Source: Campylorhamphus procurvoides (Eukaryota; Chordata; Aves; Passeriformes; Dendrocolaptidae). Taken from it: a stretch of 64,000 nt of DNA. Location of the stretch: positions 1,717,569 to 1,781,568 of the forward strand of contig WBMV01004890.1 of the NCBI GenBank assembly GCA_013396655.1, written 5' to 3'. Below the pieces are notes generated by a model. That model was given only the letters and a program-made list of their open reading frames with translations. It had not been told where the DNA came from and searched no databases. A program made the translations under genes and the position numbers. Position 1 is the stretch's first letter. Each line of letters begins with the position of its first letter. Below are positions 37,501-50,642 of this stretch, in pieces.

Positions 37501-40500
37501 GATCCCAGTTTTCACACATAGCTCAGAACTAACATACATGCTTTCCCTATTTCATACCTGGAAAAGTCCAAGCTTCCTTCCTTGTGTAATTGCCCTGCAG
37601 GCTCCTCAGGGCTGGTTCCTGTGCTGCATGTCCCAGATCCCAGGCCTTTCAAAACTGCCTTGCTGATGAGTGTGAGGTTTTGTAGCCATCACCCCCAGCC
37701 AGCCTTGCTTCGTTCCTTTATCTTCTTTACTGGTGCTTAACTCACCAGTTGAGGTTTTCGTGCTGCCCCATAGTACAGCATGACCTGGGCACGGACCTTG
37801 ATGCAGAGCAGAAAAGTGGTTTGCTTTGGATGGTTCTTTTCCTCCCTTTCCAGGATGAATGAACAAGTCTTTAGGGCCATGTGTTATTGCTCTGTGGCTA
37901 TTGAAAATAATTTTTAAAAAATATTATTTTAGGTCAAAAGTGTATGATATAGTCAATATTCTGACAAAGGAATTAAATTGGCATACTATGAGACAAACAA
38001 CTCAATCTATAAGAGCTTCTTTTTTGTTATGTTAGTCTGTTTCCAGCTTTATGCATAGTAGGAAAAATTCATGCAAGACATAAAACCTCCTACCTTTATA
38101 ACCATGACCACATTCCTGTCAAGTGTGTGGCTTTTATGACTTGAAATTCAGCATCCAACAATGTTTTCACTCATTGCAACAGGTTTGTTTTATTGGTAGA
38201 ATTTCATAGTATTCAAGAAACTATAATGAAAAATTAGGATATGGTGTTTCATAATAACTGTACCTATGGTGCAATCAACAAATCACCATTTTCTTTTAAT
38301 GACTTCAGGTTCTTTCTTCTACAGTTTTGCATTTGTTTCTTCTTTAGGAAACAGCCACACAATGTCCTGTTTTGAAAAACCTTTAAGTTGTATTCTAAAG
38401 CTACAAAGCTGCAATTACAGCAGTGTAAAGAAGTCCCTTCCATTGTGTTTTCTTAGTCTTGAACATCTGAACAAACATGAAGAATTCAGTGCTTTGTGAA
38501 AGTCATTAACTACTAATGCAAGTAGCAGATACTCATCACTTTACCTCCAGACAGAAGAGAGCAAATTGTATAATGTTTCGTTTTAAGCAGACTTTCCTTC
38601 TGAAAATACTGAGAAAATTATATTAATAGTGGCTTGTTTCTTTCTTTATCTTGAGTGCAAGTTTTCTTTGCCTTGTGATATAGAGGTAGCCATGGCAACT
38701 TAACATTTTAATCACTCCTTTGCTGTGCATTTCTTAAGTAAAGAGTGTGTAGAACCTGCACTTTATATCTGAACTAATTAATTCCTCTTTCCTTCAGATA
38801 ATATTTCAAGATAACTGTCCCTATTTAAAAATAAATAAATGAAGCAAAAATGCCAAATTGTCAGAGAGACAACAAATTTGCCTTTGAAATTCTGTTGCTG
38901 GATCCACCTGACTGAGAGATCTGGATTTTCTGTGTTTATAAAACGCTCACCTTTCCTGGAGAACATGGGAAATCCCATGACTGTAAGGCAGTGCTATTTC
39001 ATTTAATTATCCATCAGCAGGCACTGGCCTTTGGGCACTTGCAGAGTCTCAGAGAGTGTTAAAAGAACACTTAAGTGGTATGTTTCTGGCTCTGTGAGAA
39101 GGTATGCTCAGTGGTCTCACATATTTTTTTTTTAGCACAGGATGAAAACAAATATTGAACTCTTTCCCTAATCCATAAACAATTTTTGATTGCTGTGTTT
39201 ATGTGGGAAACAGCCACCTGTTTGTAGTAACGGTGTTGGTAGTTCTGTGCTAAGGGAAGCTTGTCAAGTCTGAAAATGAATATTTTCCTTTGGATTTTGG
39301 ATTTGTGAGTGCTCCAAATCATTACAGAGGCCAAAGGGGTTTGATAATGGCCTTTGTTGCTAAGTGGTACTTTGGGTTTGTACTTTGTGTCTGTGCTACT
39401 TGCCAGGTGATAACTTATTTAGCTGTGCATTTAGGTATTATTATTGCAACTCACTACTGTGAATATTGAACACAATCCGTGGTCCTCTAATCATTTAAGC
39501 AATCCTTTCAGCAAACTCTTTGCTCAGAGCTATGGCCCACGTGCTTCACAGTCTGTAACTGTGGTGCACCAGCAGGATTGCTTCCTAATAAAGAATGTCA
39601 TTTTTTTTTTTCTTGAGGGTAAAATTTTAATTTGCCTACATTCTTTTTTTGATGTTTTAAATCAGAAGCCAAGAGCTGGTGGTGTCAATGCCTAGATAAG
39701 GATTTGGAGTTCTGTTCATCTTGTGGGTGCTGGAGGTGGCACCTGATCAGCGGAAGAGAGGAATGAAGTTTCTTTGTGTCAGATGGAGTATATAAACCGC
39801 TTGTAATAAATCTCCTTGGAAAACTTTGGGATAAGCTCTTGCTTAGAAATTCTTCAGCCTAGTTATTTTGGATTCCACAGGAGCCAGTAAAAGAAAATTA
39901 GCATGGTAGGCTGTAAAGTCTGTTTGTGAAACAGTTGTAAAAACCGGCTATTTCACAGTACTTATTGAGCTGACAGCCTTTTTTATTTTTTAAAGAATCT
40001 GATTGTCATCAATTAACTGAAAAAAGTCATATTGCTGGAGAGAGTATGGAGTGAGTTTACTATAGAGGTGTCACAGACCAGTGGATAAGCATTTTTATAG
40101 TGTATTGGTGCTTAATTCATCTTTGAGCCTTGTGCTTGCTCTATCACTGCTACAAGCAGAGGAAAGAATTTCCAGTTCCCCTTCCTGGGTCTTGCCATCC
40201 ACCTCTGCCTCTGGAGTAACTGCTTAAGGAAGAAAAACATTTGGAGAGAATCCATCTCTGCAATAACAGAGCTTCGGTCTTCTTACCCAGAGCTTTCTGC
40301 TGTGGCTCCGAAGAGAGGGTTGGGAGGCAGACTCAGGGTTAAAGCCATTGTGATTTCTATTCAGGACATGCTGTCCATGGGGAATATTTAGTCAAGGGTT
40401 GTCAGTGGCCTGCTACAACTGAGAGAAACTCACTGAAACGTGTGGAGCCAAGGCAGCCTTTGGCATTTCGTGTGTTCCATGCACTGTGGTCCAGGGGCAG

Positions 40501-43500
40501 CCTGGGTGCACAGCACTCCAGCTCTGTGCTCCTCCTTGCGAGGGGTCACTCAGCCATTCAGAGGAGACAAGTGGAAGGATGGGTGGCTTCAGAGGGGCAC
40601 AGCTTGCTGCACTGAGAAATGTCAAGGCAGAGATGTTATTTCAGTGCAGGCATTTTGGAAGCTGGGAAAGATGGCTCTGTGGCAGCAAGTGCAGAGAGAG
40701 GAGCAGAGTGTTGGATGAGTGGTTGAGTGTGCAGAATCTGGGGAAGCAAAGGCTTTATGCACCTGGTATGTCTCTCTCTGAAGCCAAAATAAAGGAAAAA
40801 AAGTTTGCATGTGGGATATGTCAGCATTTGTAGGTGTTTCTAGTGTGTTAACTGTGAGGAAAGAAGCTCTATTGGCTATTGTGCTCGTGCAAGGAAACAT
40901 AGATTTAAGCAGGACAGCAAACACATCAGCATTAGTCCTTGAATTTCTTCATATGAAAAAGAAATATATTTGGTCCAAGCCTTCCCCCTGATCTCTGGAC
41001 AGCCTGGCTGGGAATTCCTGGGAGCACTGAGCTGAGTGCCAGACACGAAGCTTCCCGAACCTGCAGAGCAGCTGAGCAGTTCCACTGTGCTTTTCACAGA
41101 CCGGCTGCCTGGGCTGGAGCCAAATGAGACAGCCAGTTCGAGCCTCAGCCTTGGGATGTAAATAAAGGAGGGTCGTGTCCCTAAGTATCAGCCCCTTAGA
41201 CTAGAGGGAAAACAGCTAAGAGGGGTTAATGAATGAATTCCCTAAACCACAGTGCACTAGAAGAGGGAGCAGGGAAGGGGGGAAGAGTAAGTTGCCTTTT
41301 CATTTTTTTTAAGGGGAACAGGCACTCATTACACTTAATCAAGTGGAGAATAATCTGAGAGTCAAAGGCCCTTAATTATGTTTCCACTTGGTATGAGTTT
41401 TGTTTGTCTGACAGATCTGTTTGGCATCCATGCTCTGATACATTTAGAGCTGTTTGTATTCAATATCTGAACTATTACCCACATCTTTAGGCAAAGAGTT
41501 CACACACAGAAATGAAAATTCACCTGCACTTCTCTAAGGTGATGGAGTCAATCCCCAAATGGCTGCAAACTGTATGTAAGTACGAGAACTTTGGATTGCA
41601 GAACAGAGCGGTAAATGCTGAATGTGCAGAATGGCTTAATTTCCTGTGTGCAGGGCTGAGCAAGGTTATTAAAAAGCCCTTTCAAGTGTAAGATTTTCCC
41701 CAGGGAAACTCCAGAAACACAGCTGCTTAAAAAGCAAAGAAAGGGAGGAAAAAAGCAAAAATAAAAAGGGACTGAAAAGTGCACATGCTGGCCATGTGCT
41801 GCACGGAAGCTTGAGGCAAGATTTTGTACAACCCTGAGATGAGGCAAGAGAGCAGCAAGGATGGAGCTCTCGGTGCTTGCTCTTGCTCCTTCTGCCTTCA
41901 TCACATGCTTTGCAGGTGGAGAGAGTTGCTGACAGTGAGTGCTGAGAGAGTGAGGAATTGACAGCTAGAGATGAGAAGAAAGTATGGGTTGGTCCTGGCT
42001 GGAGGTGTTTTGGGGAATGTGTGTATGTGAAACTTGGGTTTGGTGACTTTGCATCATTGGAAATATCCCTGTGAGGGGATCCCACCAGCTGCATGTTGCT
42101 CTGGGGGGAGAGGGCTGATTCTGGCCAAAGCAGCAGCCAAGGTCAAAGAAATGTGCATGGGGTAGACAAGCCCCTCAAAAGGACAAGATTTATGAAAGGC
42201 TTCTGAGATTTTTACAAAATAGTTAATGAGAAAAACACTGAAGAGATGTAGAAATAGAGAAAAAAGCAGCGCAGGGATCAGGATGAGTGTCATTTTTGAA
42301 CTATCTGAAGTGACAATAGATTCTGGACTGCTTTACAGAGTAAGCATTTGCTCTCAGCAGTGTCATTTGCATCCCCAAATAAGTCCCATCTATTCCCATC
42401 CCTGACGTGTTATTTTGATGAGGGTGTGGTGTGTGTACCAGACAACTGCGAAGTTGCAAATCAGGATGGTTCTCCTGTGTTTGGATTAGCATGTAAACAC
42501 TAACACACTTAACATTTCCCTGTTCTTTTCTTTTCCTTTTTAACTAATGTGTGATGCCTTCCCACAGTGGGATGCCCTTAGAGGAAGGGCTCTAGTATGA
42601 AGACTAGGTTCATGTAACTGCATTATGTCAAACTCTTGGCTGACTTAGTTCCTTGGCCAACTTAATTATTTTTATGAAGAATGCCACGTAGTGTCAGAAG
42701 CAATGAGATGTTCGAATTCTGTATCTGAAATGAGAGTTTAAACTTGGTTATTGCTATAGTGTCAGTTCCAAAAAAGACCCAATGTCAGCGAGTACCTGAG
42801 AAAACAAAGTGTAAAATAACTAAAAATGTTTGTATCATACAGCTTGCCACTTTCAGCTTCCACAAATGACTGATTTTATTTAGAAAGGGTAGGAACATTT
42901 TAGGTCAGACTTTTTTTGCATTCTAGAAGTGGAAGGTTTCTTAACCCACACTGTTTTGAAATGTGTATCAAATGATATTTTTAATTATTTTTTTGCCTTT
43001 CGTATAAAGTATATGAGTGACCAGAGTTGCTTCAAAAGTGGCCCAATGAATTTCTACCTGAAAATGTGGAACAGAGATGCTGTCACAGTGACTCTGAGCA
43101 GCTGTGGGATTTGATAATACTGGGATTAAGTTAAATTACTGCTGGTTTCCTAGTTGAATGCTGATAGTGGAGGATGACACATTCTATAGAATAATTCAGT
43201 TTTAAGATCACCTGTATGCATTATGACTCATCTTGTACGGATCTGGGCTGTGACAGGGACTTCACTCAACTTAGGCTGCATGTAGGACAAATCTTTGTCC
43301 TTCACCATTAGTATTCAGATTCATATTTGTTCTTGTTTAAACCTTCCTGTTGAATTCCTCAGCTTTAAGTAGACTGAAAGGCCAGTGCAGCATTCATCAA
43401 ATTTCAGATCATACTTAAGCAAAAACTTTGAAAAATATAAGTTTTGTGCCTCATTTTTCAGATACTCTGTAAGAAATGCCACAAAAAGATAATTTTTTTT

Positions 43501-45249
43501 AAATTGGTTTATTAATGATAAAGTGTTTTCATTATTGGGTTCATTAGCTTATAGTTCTTTAGCAGAATAATTAGCTGAGCTTCAGTTAAGCCTGAAAACG
43601 GTTAACACTTCTGGATATGAATTAATCTTTCTGAGGCTGCCAGACTCCAGGCTAAAGTTTTCTGGAGTATGAACTTAGGTGTCTAATATGTTTGGAAAGA
43701 AATACATTTTCAAGCCAGCAGTTTTGTACAGTCACTGTGCTGTGGTACCAGCCTTGTGAGAAACACTCCTCACATATCTGAGTATTGGGGAAAGGGTTTT
43801 TGACCTGTAGAAAGGATGTGATGATGGAAAAGCTGCTCACCAAGGCACCCCAACAGCACAGGGCACAAGAAAATGCCCCGATGGTATTGGAAGATGCAAA
43901 ACTCTTGAGGGCAAAGGGCAAGGTGTGTCCTAGTGGGCTGCTCTGCTCCTTGTTGTGGTTCCTCAGGCCAGACCTGGCAAATGACACTCAAACACTGCCA
44001 ATAGCTGCAGAAGGAGTCACTCTGAGCAGCAGAGCTGCCCACAAACAGGAGATGTGGTGTAGTAAGGAGTCACCTGCCATAGGAGTGACCTTCAGTTTAC
44101 TATGCAGTTGTCTGTATGGATTTGATCTTACAGCATGTTATTGAGCAGAAAAGCAAGAGGACCCCAAGTCCCCTTACTGTTCTGGAATGCTGTAAGACGC
44201 CTTATGTGAAGAGGGGGACTAGGAGGTGACTCTATAAAAAGAATATTTAGCTGGTTTTTAGATCTTCTCCCAGATTCTAATCTCTGTAGGCATAGAAACA
44301 GGTTTCTTTTTTTTTCTTTGACAGCCACGCATCTGAAATTAGAGTTTAACTCCTACAGTTGTCAAAATAGATTTTCTGTGGTTTCAGAGCTTTTTCTAGC
44401 ATAAAAAGAATATTCAGTTTAAGTTTCATCCCTGTCTTATGAAGACTTAGATTGTTCTGTAGGCTGATTTCTTGTCTTTAGTTACAAGACTGGGTGTGGC
44501 TTTGTGTGCTCCCTCCTGCTATCATTTCTCCTGGAGGAAAGGGTTGAAAAACAGGTATTTTGAATGATGGAGGCCATTGGAGGTTATGTCTGTGCAGTTA
44601 CTCAGCTGTAACACAGCTATTTTTACCAAATTCCAACCTAGGGACCACCAAGGCAGTTAAAAACTTCTGGGCTAATGTAGATGAGAATGAAGATTTTTAT
44701 AACAGAAGAGTCTGTTGCCCAGACAGAAATTTCTGGAGATGGTTCAGTGACTTTATATGGCAGAAACTTTGCTCTTTTTATTCCTTTACTCTTTCTCTTT
44801 TTTCCAGAATGCAGCTCAGAAATACACAGGAAGTTTATTTAACAATGATTTAAACCAGCTTGGCTAAGACTATGCAAAACCCTTTACTCTGAGCACAAAT
44901 TTTATCCCATGAAAAGAAAAAGCAGCAGCTTTGTAAATTCCCACATGGGACTGTGCTGTGTGCATGATGTGTTTGGTAGGCAGGTGGATGGTAAAGAGAG
45001 GAAAGATTATATCCAAGGATTTTAAGAAATAAGAAACACTCTCTGTCTCTGAAATTGAAATTTTAGACAATAGTGGGCTTGTAAATTGTGAAGAATAGAG
45101 AGTGCACCAGACATTATCCAGCTACAAGTGTGAAAATAATTTAGGCAAAATAGGAAACTCTCTTTTTTAATGCCTTTATGTAGGCAAATCTAGGAAATTC
45201 TTGTTTGTTTTAAACAAATTTAAAACAATTTTCTGATTCATAGGAAGAA
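31551..45249. other. No gene seen; long unique stretch
   Basis: No coding region could be supported over nearly 14 kb. Open frames reach 141 codons (41669-42094, minus) but look random. The only clear repeat is the G/T-rich duplication at 32593-32677. GC-richer patches lie at about 33900-34400 and 40440-41180. The part from about 41310 to 41500 has homeodomain-like AT motifs in non-repetitive text and could be conserved noncoding DNA. Confidence 0.5.
32593..32677 (+). repeat. G/T-rich imperfect repeat with 40-bp period
   Basis: The 16-base string TTTGGTTGGTTGGTTT occurs at 32601-32616 and again at 32641-32656, exactly 40 bases apart, within an 85-base tract that is almost entirely G and T. 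The minus-strand open frame over it (Lys/Thr/Gln/Asn-rich) is a translation of the repeat and not a gene. Confidence 0.85.
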
Positions 45250-45910
45250 GAGCAGGTCAAGATCTCAGTCATCTGGTCTATGATTCTGCTTCAAAGCAGG
45301 ATCAGCTGTACCTTTGTCATCCCTGCCAGATGAGGATGTAACTGCTCCTAGAGATCTCCAGTTATGAAGTCTTGGCAGCATCCTTAGGGAAATCTATGCT
45401 GAGCTTAAGTGTTCTCACAACTAGAAAGATTTGCCTAATATCTAACCTAAATCTCCTTAGCTGGAAGTTAAGCTCACTAATTCCTGTGCTATCCCAAGTA
45501 AAAATGGTACATTAAGACTATTATCAAATCTCCTCTGTCTCTGCTTTTCTGTAGGCTGAGCATCAACTCTTTGTTTAAGCTCTTCTTGTAGCATAAATTT
45601 AATACCCTTGCCTCATTTTTCTTTTCTTTTTTGTCTCTAATTTTTAAAGATCACTGTTGCAAATTGTTTAGCTTTTGCCTGAACAGCACTGAGATATTTC
45701 AGGTGATAGCTAAATGAACTCTTATTTCTGGATCATGGCATGGCTTTATGCCTCTGAGGAAATTGTTCCCACTCTTGTAAGGCCTTGACATTTACTGAGT
45801 CATAAACAACTTATGATCTGCTATAACCTTCTGATCAGGACTTCAGGGTTCCTACTTAGCTGACTAGTCACTCTATTTTCTTTGTGCCTCTAAATTTATT
45901 TGTCCCTTCT
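45250..45910 (-). mobile_element. Old CR1 LINE fragment, antisense to the plus strand
   Basis: Read on the plus strand, this matches in order the antisense of the CR1 3' region. The visible landmarks are a GGTCTATGATTCTGCTTC-like 3' end near 45273, TTTGCCTAATATCTAACC near 45430 (the CR1 phrase CCTAATATCTAA), a TTAAGCTCACTAATTCC segment, TCTGTAGGCTGAGCATCAAC near 45550, and AAGCTCTTCTTGTAGCAT near 45578. It continues more weakly through CTTATGATCTGC (about 45810) toward 45910. It is heavily diverged. A sense-oriented CR1 piece follows about 600 bases downstream. Confidence 0.6.
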
Positions 45911-46514
45911 CTTTTCTAGTTTACTTCTCCAATTAGCCGTAGTTTTGTGGGGCAGTTTGTTTTGTTCAGGCTACTTTTGTGTTCTCCTAGAGCTTCCTGC
46001 CCTGCTGTATCTTCTTCACAAAAAAAATGTGTACTCTTTAATCCTGTTGCCAAACCCATCACACAATATGAAAACCAGGGCAGTCACTGAAGGAACCTGA
46101 CTAATGATGGGCACCTAATCAGTGTTGAAAATTGCTTTCCATCCTGTATTGGCACTGCATCAGTAGCAGGTTAAAAGTTCACAGGGGTTTAGGTTTGGTG
46201 ACTGTTGCTTGTTGCCTTGTTTTTATTTATTATTTCCCCCCAGTTTGCCCATAAGAATGCCAACAAGCCTACAAGTATCAGGATGCTTAACATCAATCGT
46301 TTTGGGATTTCTCCCCCTTCTTTCATGTGTCTGTTACCTTGCTATAGAAAGAAAGTAAAAGTATTTCTGGTGACTACTTCTTGCCAAATCTCTTCTGACT
46401 GTTTCTCATCATCTAGAAGTTTGCAACTAGTTTGCTTATTTGTCCCAGTAATTTCCCAGGAAAGTAATCAGACTTGCCTGTAAGTGTCCAGGTGGCTGGG
46501 AGTGCAACACATGA
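45911..46514. other. No gene seen between two CR1 pieces
   Basis: Pyrimidine-rich plus strand; the first part may be a further, unrecognisable extension of the antisense LINE on its left. Nothing else is supported. Confidence 0.4.
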
Positions 46515-46803
46515 CGTGTGAGTAGAGGCTGGGAGAGTTGCATTTGTTCAACCTGCAGAAGAGCAAGGCCAGGGGAGATGTTATTGTGGTCCACAACTGA
46601 CTCATGCACAGTCAGGTGTGGTTGGACTGGGAGTACAGGAGCAGGCCAGTAAGCAAGAGGTTGGAATATGGGAAATTTCAACTTGATGTAAGGAAAAAAA
46701 ATCAGTGTAGGAATGGTAAACTATTGGAATGAGGCTCAGAGAGGAATGACTCCCATTTCTGGAGGTGCTCAGGACTTCCTTGGACACAGCCCTTGGCAAA
46801 CTC
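46515..46803 (+). mobile_element. CR1 LINE 3'-region fragment
   Basis: Sense-strand CR1 landmarks occur in the expected order: GAGGCTGGGAGAGTTG (about 46524), GTTCAACCTGCAGAAGAGCA (about 46546), GGGGAGATGTTATTG, CAACTTGATGTAAGGAAAAA (about 46679), a TATTGGAATGAGGCTCAGAG phrase (about 46723) and CTGGAGGTGCTCAGGA (about 46758) followed by GGACACAGCCCTTGGCAA. The extreme 3' end with the characteristic short tandem tail is not present. It is moderately diverged. Confidence 0.75.
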
Positions 46804-49800
46804 TTTTCTCTGCACTTGCTTCTCCCCCCTGGAGATCCCTTCTCCTTTCTGTGTTCTGGGCATCACAGTCCAAACACAATTCATTCAGCTTTGGCACATC
46901 TGTGCCTTTGGAAGTTCAGCTGGCATTGGAAAGACTGGCACATCTCAAAGGACCTTTGGAAGGAAATATTCAGGAAGGTTTCTCAGTCAAAAGCCCCAAG
47001 AATTTCAGATAGGCAGACTTTTAAGTACTGCTAAACCCCCAACAAACCTCAGCTCCTAAACAGTCAGACCCTGTGATTCTGAATTTACCTTTTAGATGGC
47101 CCACCAGCCTATCAAATGAATTTTAAATGGTAAACCCAATTTCTAAGCTAAGGAATACAAAATGAGCTTGACTTTGCTCATAACTGTGTTAGTAGTTGCA
47201 AATATTACATGATGAGGAGTCCCACAAGGAGCTGCACCTTGAAAACTGAATTGTCTAATCTCTGAATATTCACTTCATCCCTTTATATGCTTAATATCTA
47301 CACAGCTACTTGTATAGATGTACCTAAATTTTATTATTTTTTAGTAAACTGCTGTAGAGTATGGAAATAGCATAGTGTAGTTTCTGCAAGGTTATATACC
47401 TTTCTACATAAATTTTCTAATCTATTGTAAACACGAGAGGTTTTTTTCTGCCTTCAAAATTAAATAAACTTTTAATTAAATAAAGATTTTTCTCTTCAAA
47501 ATGGAGTCTACAAATATCTAATCCCAGAGCTACAATTTCTCAACCTTCCTCCTCTTCTCTGAGATGTTGCTATGGTTATTACCCTGCTGGGTAGTGAGAT
47601 GCAGTAATTTGTTTAGCAATTCCTTTCTTCCCCAATACTGTACACATATACAGGAGGTTTGCATTTACCAAGTGCATCAGTGTGACAAGTCTGCTGTTTT
47701 TCACAAATCCTTCTAATATAAGTCATGGTTTGTAAAGCACATATTTTTCTGTGTTAGTAACTGAAATTCTTATCCAGTAAAAACAAATTTCTCTGGCAGT
47801 AAAAATAAGTTTACAGAAAGCTGTTCCAAGTACTTCCTTCCCCCCTCTGCAGAAAATCTGATGACCCTTTTCTTTGATGGAAGGGGCTGCAGATGTCATG
47901 TATGGTATCTTGTTGAATCTGTGGGACATAATGAGCTAGATGGCTAATATGGAAATTTGAGTCATAATGGAGGTTTGACTAAGAGCAGGAGATTTGCACT
48001 CAGATCTGTGCAAGAAAAATGGTGACAATAAGAATATTCTTGTTGCATCTGATATGATTTCGGTATGGTCTGACTTAAAGCACAACTAATATAAGTGGTA
48101 AGCAGTGATAAGGTTTGAAAGGGTTTCTTTGAGTGGGGTGTGCATCTTCAAAATTGCTCAATATCTGTAGACCAATTACTTTACAGGCTTATTCAAACAG
48201 CTGGGCTGTGCTTGAATATTTGAAAATATAGAAGAAGGCTTTGTCATGGTAAACCAGACAAAAAGTTTGGGGTTTACTTGCTCGATGGTGGTGATGCAGC
48301 TACACTGGACTAAGATCTTTGTGTTAAGGAAAGAAGGGGCTGCACTGTAGGGCTTAAAGGAGCAAAGAGAAAGGACCTGACAGGTAATAAAAAAATGTAA
48401 AGGAATAGGGTGCAAGCTGAATGAGAGTGGGCTTTTGGACAGAAAACCCAACAGGCTGATGCTTGGGAAGGAGAGCAAAAGACATCAGTACTGCTTTTTG
48501 TTTGTTTGTTTTTTAATCCAGAAATTCAGACTCAATGCCACCTAATCAGCACAGAACAGGTACCTTTTGCCACCATTCTTAAGACAGGGAAAGTATTTGC
48601 ACCTGTTTGAAGAAGTATGGGCTAATTAGGCTTTTTGCTGGTGGGAAGTGGATGAAGATTCCCAACTCCACCTGGCAGAGAGCTGGGAGATGCTGCCTTT
48701 GGGAGTCTCTCCAACGCATTAGAGGCTTAACAGGACACTGTGTTTTTGTCCAGGAATGAATTTTCAGCTGCAATATCTTGTTACTGTTGCTGTTCATTTT
48801 TGTGTTGCACAAACTGTGCATTTCCTTGCCCAACCTCTGGCTACAGGACCAGGCAGCCCTCTCAACATGCAGAGTTCATTTTTAGACAATTTAAATTTGG
48901 AATATACCTACCAAATGTGTACTGTGCTACTTTACCAAGCCATAGGGTGGCTCTTCTGCTGTGGATTCTTCCTAGTTTTGTTCACTCTTGTCATAATGTT
49001 TCAAGTGATGGCAATTCCACCTCTCCCTTGGGAGAGAAATTGTACTGTAGTCCAGTTAATCCCACAATCAGCTTGTTTCTTCATATTAATCAAAACATAT
49101 ATTCTTAATTAACTCCTCAGCCCTTCTTGCTGTGCGTGCTCAGCAAAACACGTTAGAGTTGATGGTCTGTGGCCATTCTTGCTGCTTTTTGTGTATTGCA
49201 GAAGCCACCTCCTCAAATGATGTCAGTTGTTCTCTCATAGACTTCTACATTCTGCTGCTACTCACTGTTCACTGATATTTGCAGGGTGGGAAAACTCTGG
49301 AGTCCATTTTCCAAAAGGAAGAAGTGAGGAATGGCCAGAAACAAACAAACAAACCGAAGATAAGGCACTAAGATCTTACATGCAGTTTTTGAAAGCCCAT
49401 GGCCTGGTTCTGTGAGGAAGCAGCCAGCCAACTAGCTGGATTTAGAGCCAGAGCTACTTCTGTGTAATTTGGGAAAAAAACCCAGGGCAAACACAGTTCC
49501 CTGATGGAATGAGGTGATGTCCTGTCCTGTAAACCTGCACCCTCCCTGGAGTGTGGAGTGGTAACAACCCCTGTACTGTGAATGAAGTAACAGTCACGGA
49601 GGGGTTTATGCAGCATGAGCAATTTTTGTTTCCATGCAAGATCAGATGAAAACAGGAATAACATTCCATCCTTTCCCCCTTTCAGCTGTTTGCATGTTTC
49701 AGTGCTATCTCAGCTCTCTGCGTTGCCAGGGTTTCAGCAAACTCCTCCGTTCACTCCTGTAGGATGAAATAAGTGTTTTATTGCAATCGTCTGGAACTTT

Positions 49801-50481
49801 CTTCATTCAGTCTTGCAGAAAAAGTACATCTGTCAAGCGCACCTGTCTTTCTGTACTGAACTGTCAGAAATTGATGCATAACTCCCAGAAGTATAGAGAA
49901 GTTGTTCTCAGCACCTTGACTTACTTTTCATTTCTAAATCACACAAGATTCTCCTAACCTTTTATTTGCCTCACAATCATATAGTAAATTTGCAGTAGAC
50001 TGACTTCTCACTCAGCCTTCCAGACTGTTTCCTCCATTGAGGTGTTTCTATTTTTCCACTTCATCTGCACCACCTTAAGCCCATGGGATTTTCCCTCAGG
50101 TTTGTAGATACTTACTCTAATGTGCAGAATATTATAGAATTTGAAGTTTGGAGGCAGTTGGGTTAGTATGAAGCATTTAAAATAACATTAGTTTCAATTA
50201 TTTGATTTTTCTGAAAGTATTTTGTTGCCATCTTTTGTACCTTCCCAATCTCCCCCTCATGTTTGCTCAGCCAAACAAGGTCAGTGTAGCTTGAACATGG
50301 GTATCTGTCCTCAAAGGTAAGGAATTCAGGGAATAAGCTTAAGAGAATGAGTTAGAATATGATCTCCAACTTTTAAATTTTATGCAAAGTAGGAAAAGCA
50401 CTAGAGATTTTTTTCTTCCAAAATATTTATAGCAATAATCATATGGGGGAAAAAAGGAGGAAAAAGTTGATAGTGTCATCC
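46804..50481. other. No gene seen
   Basis: Unique AT-rich sequence. The overlapping plus-strand frames at 48740-49112 (118 and 122 codons) are hydrophobic but resemble nothing known and lack splice or start context that would support them. Confidence 0.5.
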
Positions 50482-50642
50482 AATTATAATTGTTGATGTT
50501 ATAGGGTATGTTATATGTTCATTTTGAAATCATAATTGTGTTGATAATCAATAGATTATAATTATGTTGATATGATGTTATATGTTGATGTTGAAACTAT
50601 AATTGTGTTGATGATTAAAGTCAACAAGTTGCAATTATGTGG
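50482..50642 (+). repeat. Diverged tandem repeat, two units of about 70 bp
   Basis: Unit one (about 50482-50554) and unit two (about 50555-50626) share TTATAATT, TTATATGTT, TTGAAA-T and the phrase ATAATTGTGTTGAT, the last two 67 bases apart. A partial third copy (GCAATTATGTGG) follows at about 50631. The unit is built of shorter TGTTGAT/ATAATT modules, so it probably arose from a smaller repeat. It is entirely AT-rich with a TTGATG theme. Confidence 0.75.

Noticed and set aside
41669..42094. 141-codon minus-strand ORF
   Set aside because: Low sequence complexity in parts (Phe/Leu/Ser runs), no recognisable domain, and a second overlapping frame of similar length on the same strand.
48740..49112. 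Two overlapping hydrophobic plus-strand ORFs of 118 and 122 codons
   Set aside because: Different frames over the same DNA, no splice context, no familiar membrane-protein pattern; taken as chance.
50126..50170. TTATAGAATTTGAAG-like string resembling an inverted CR1 3' tail
   Set aside because: The match is short and the following sequence does not continue as CR1.
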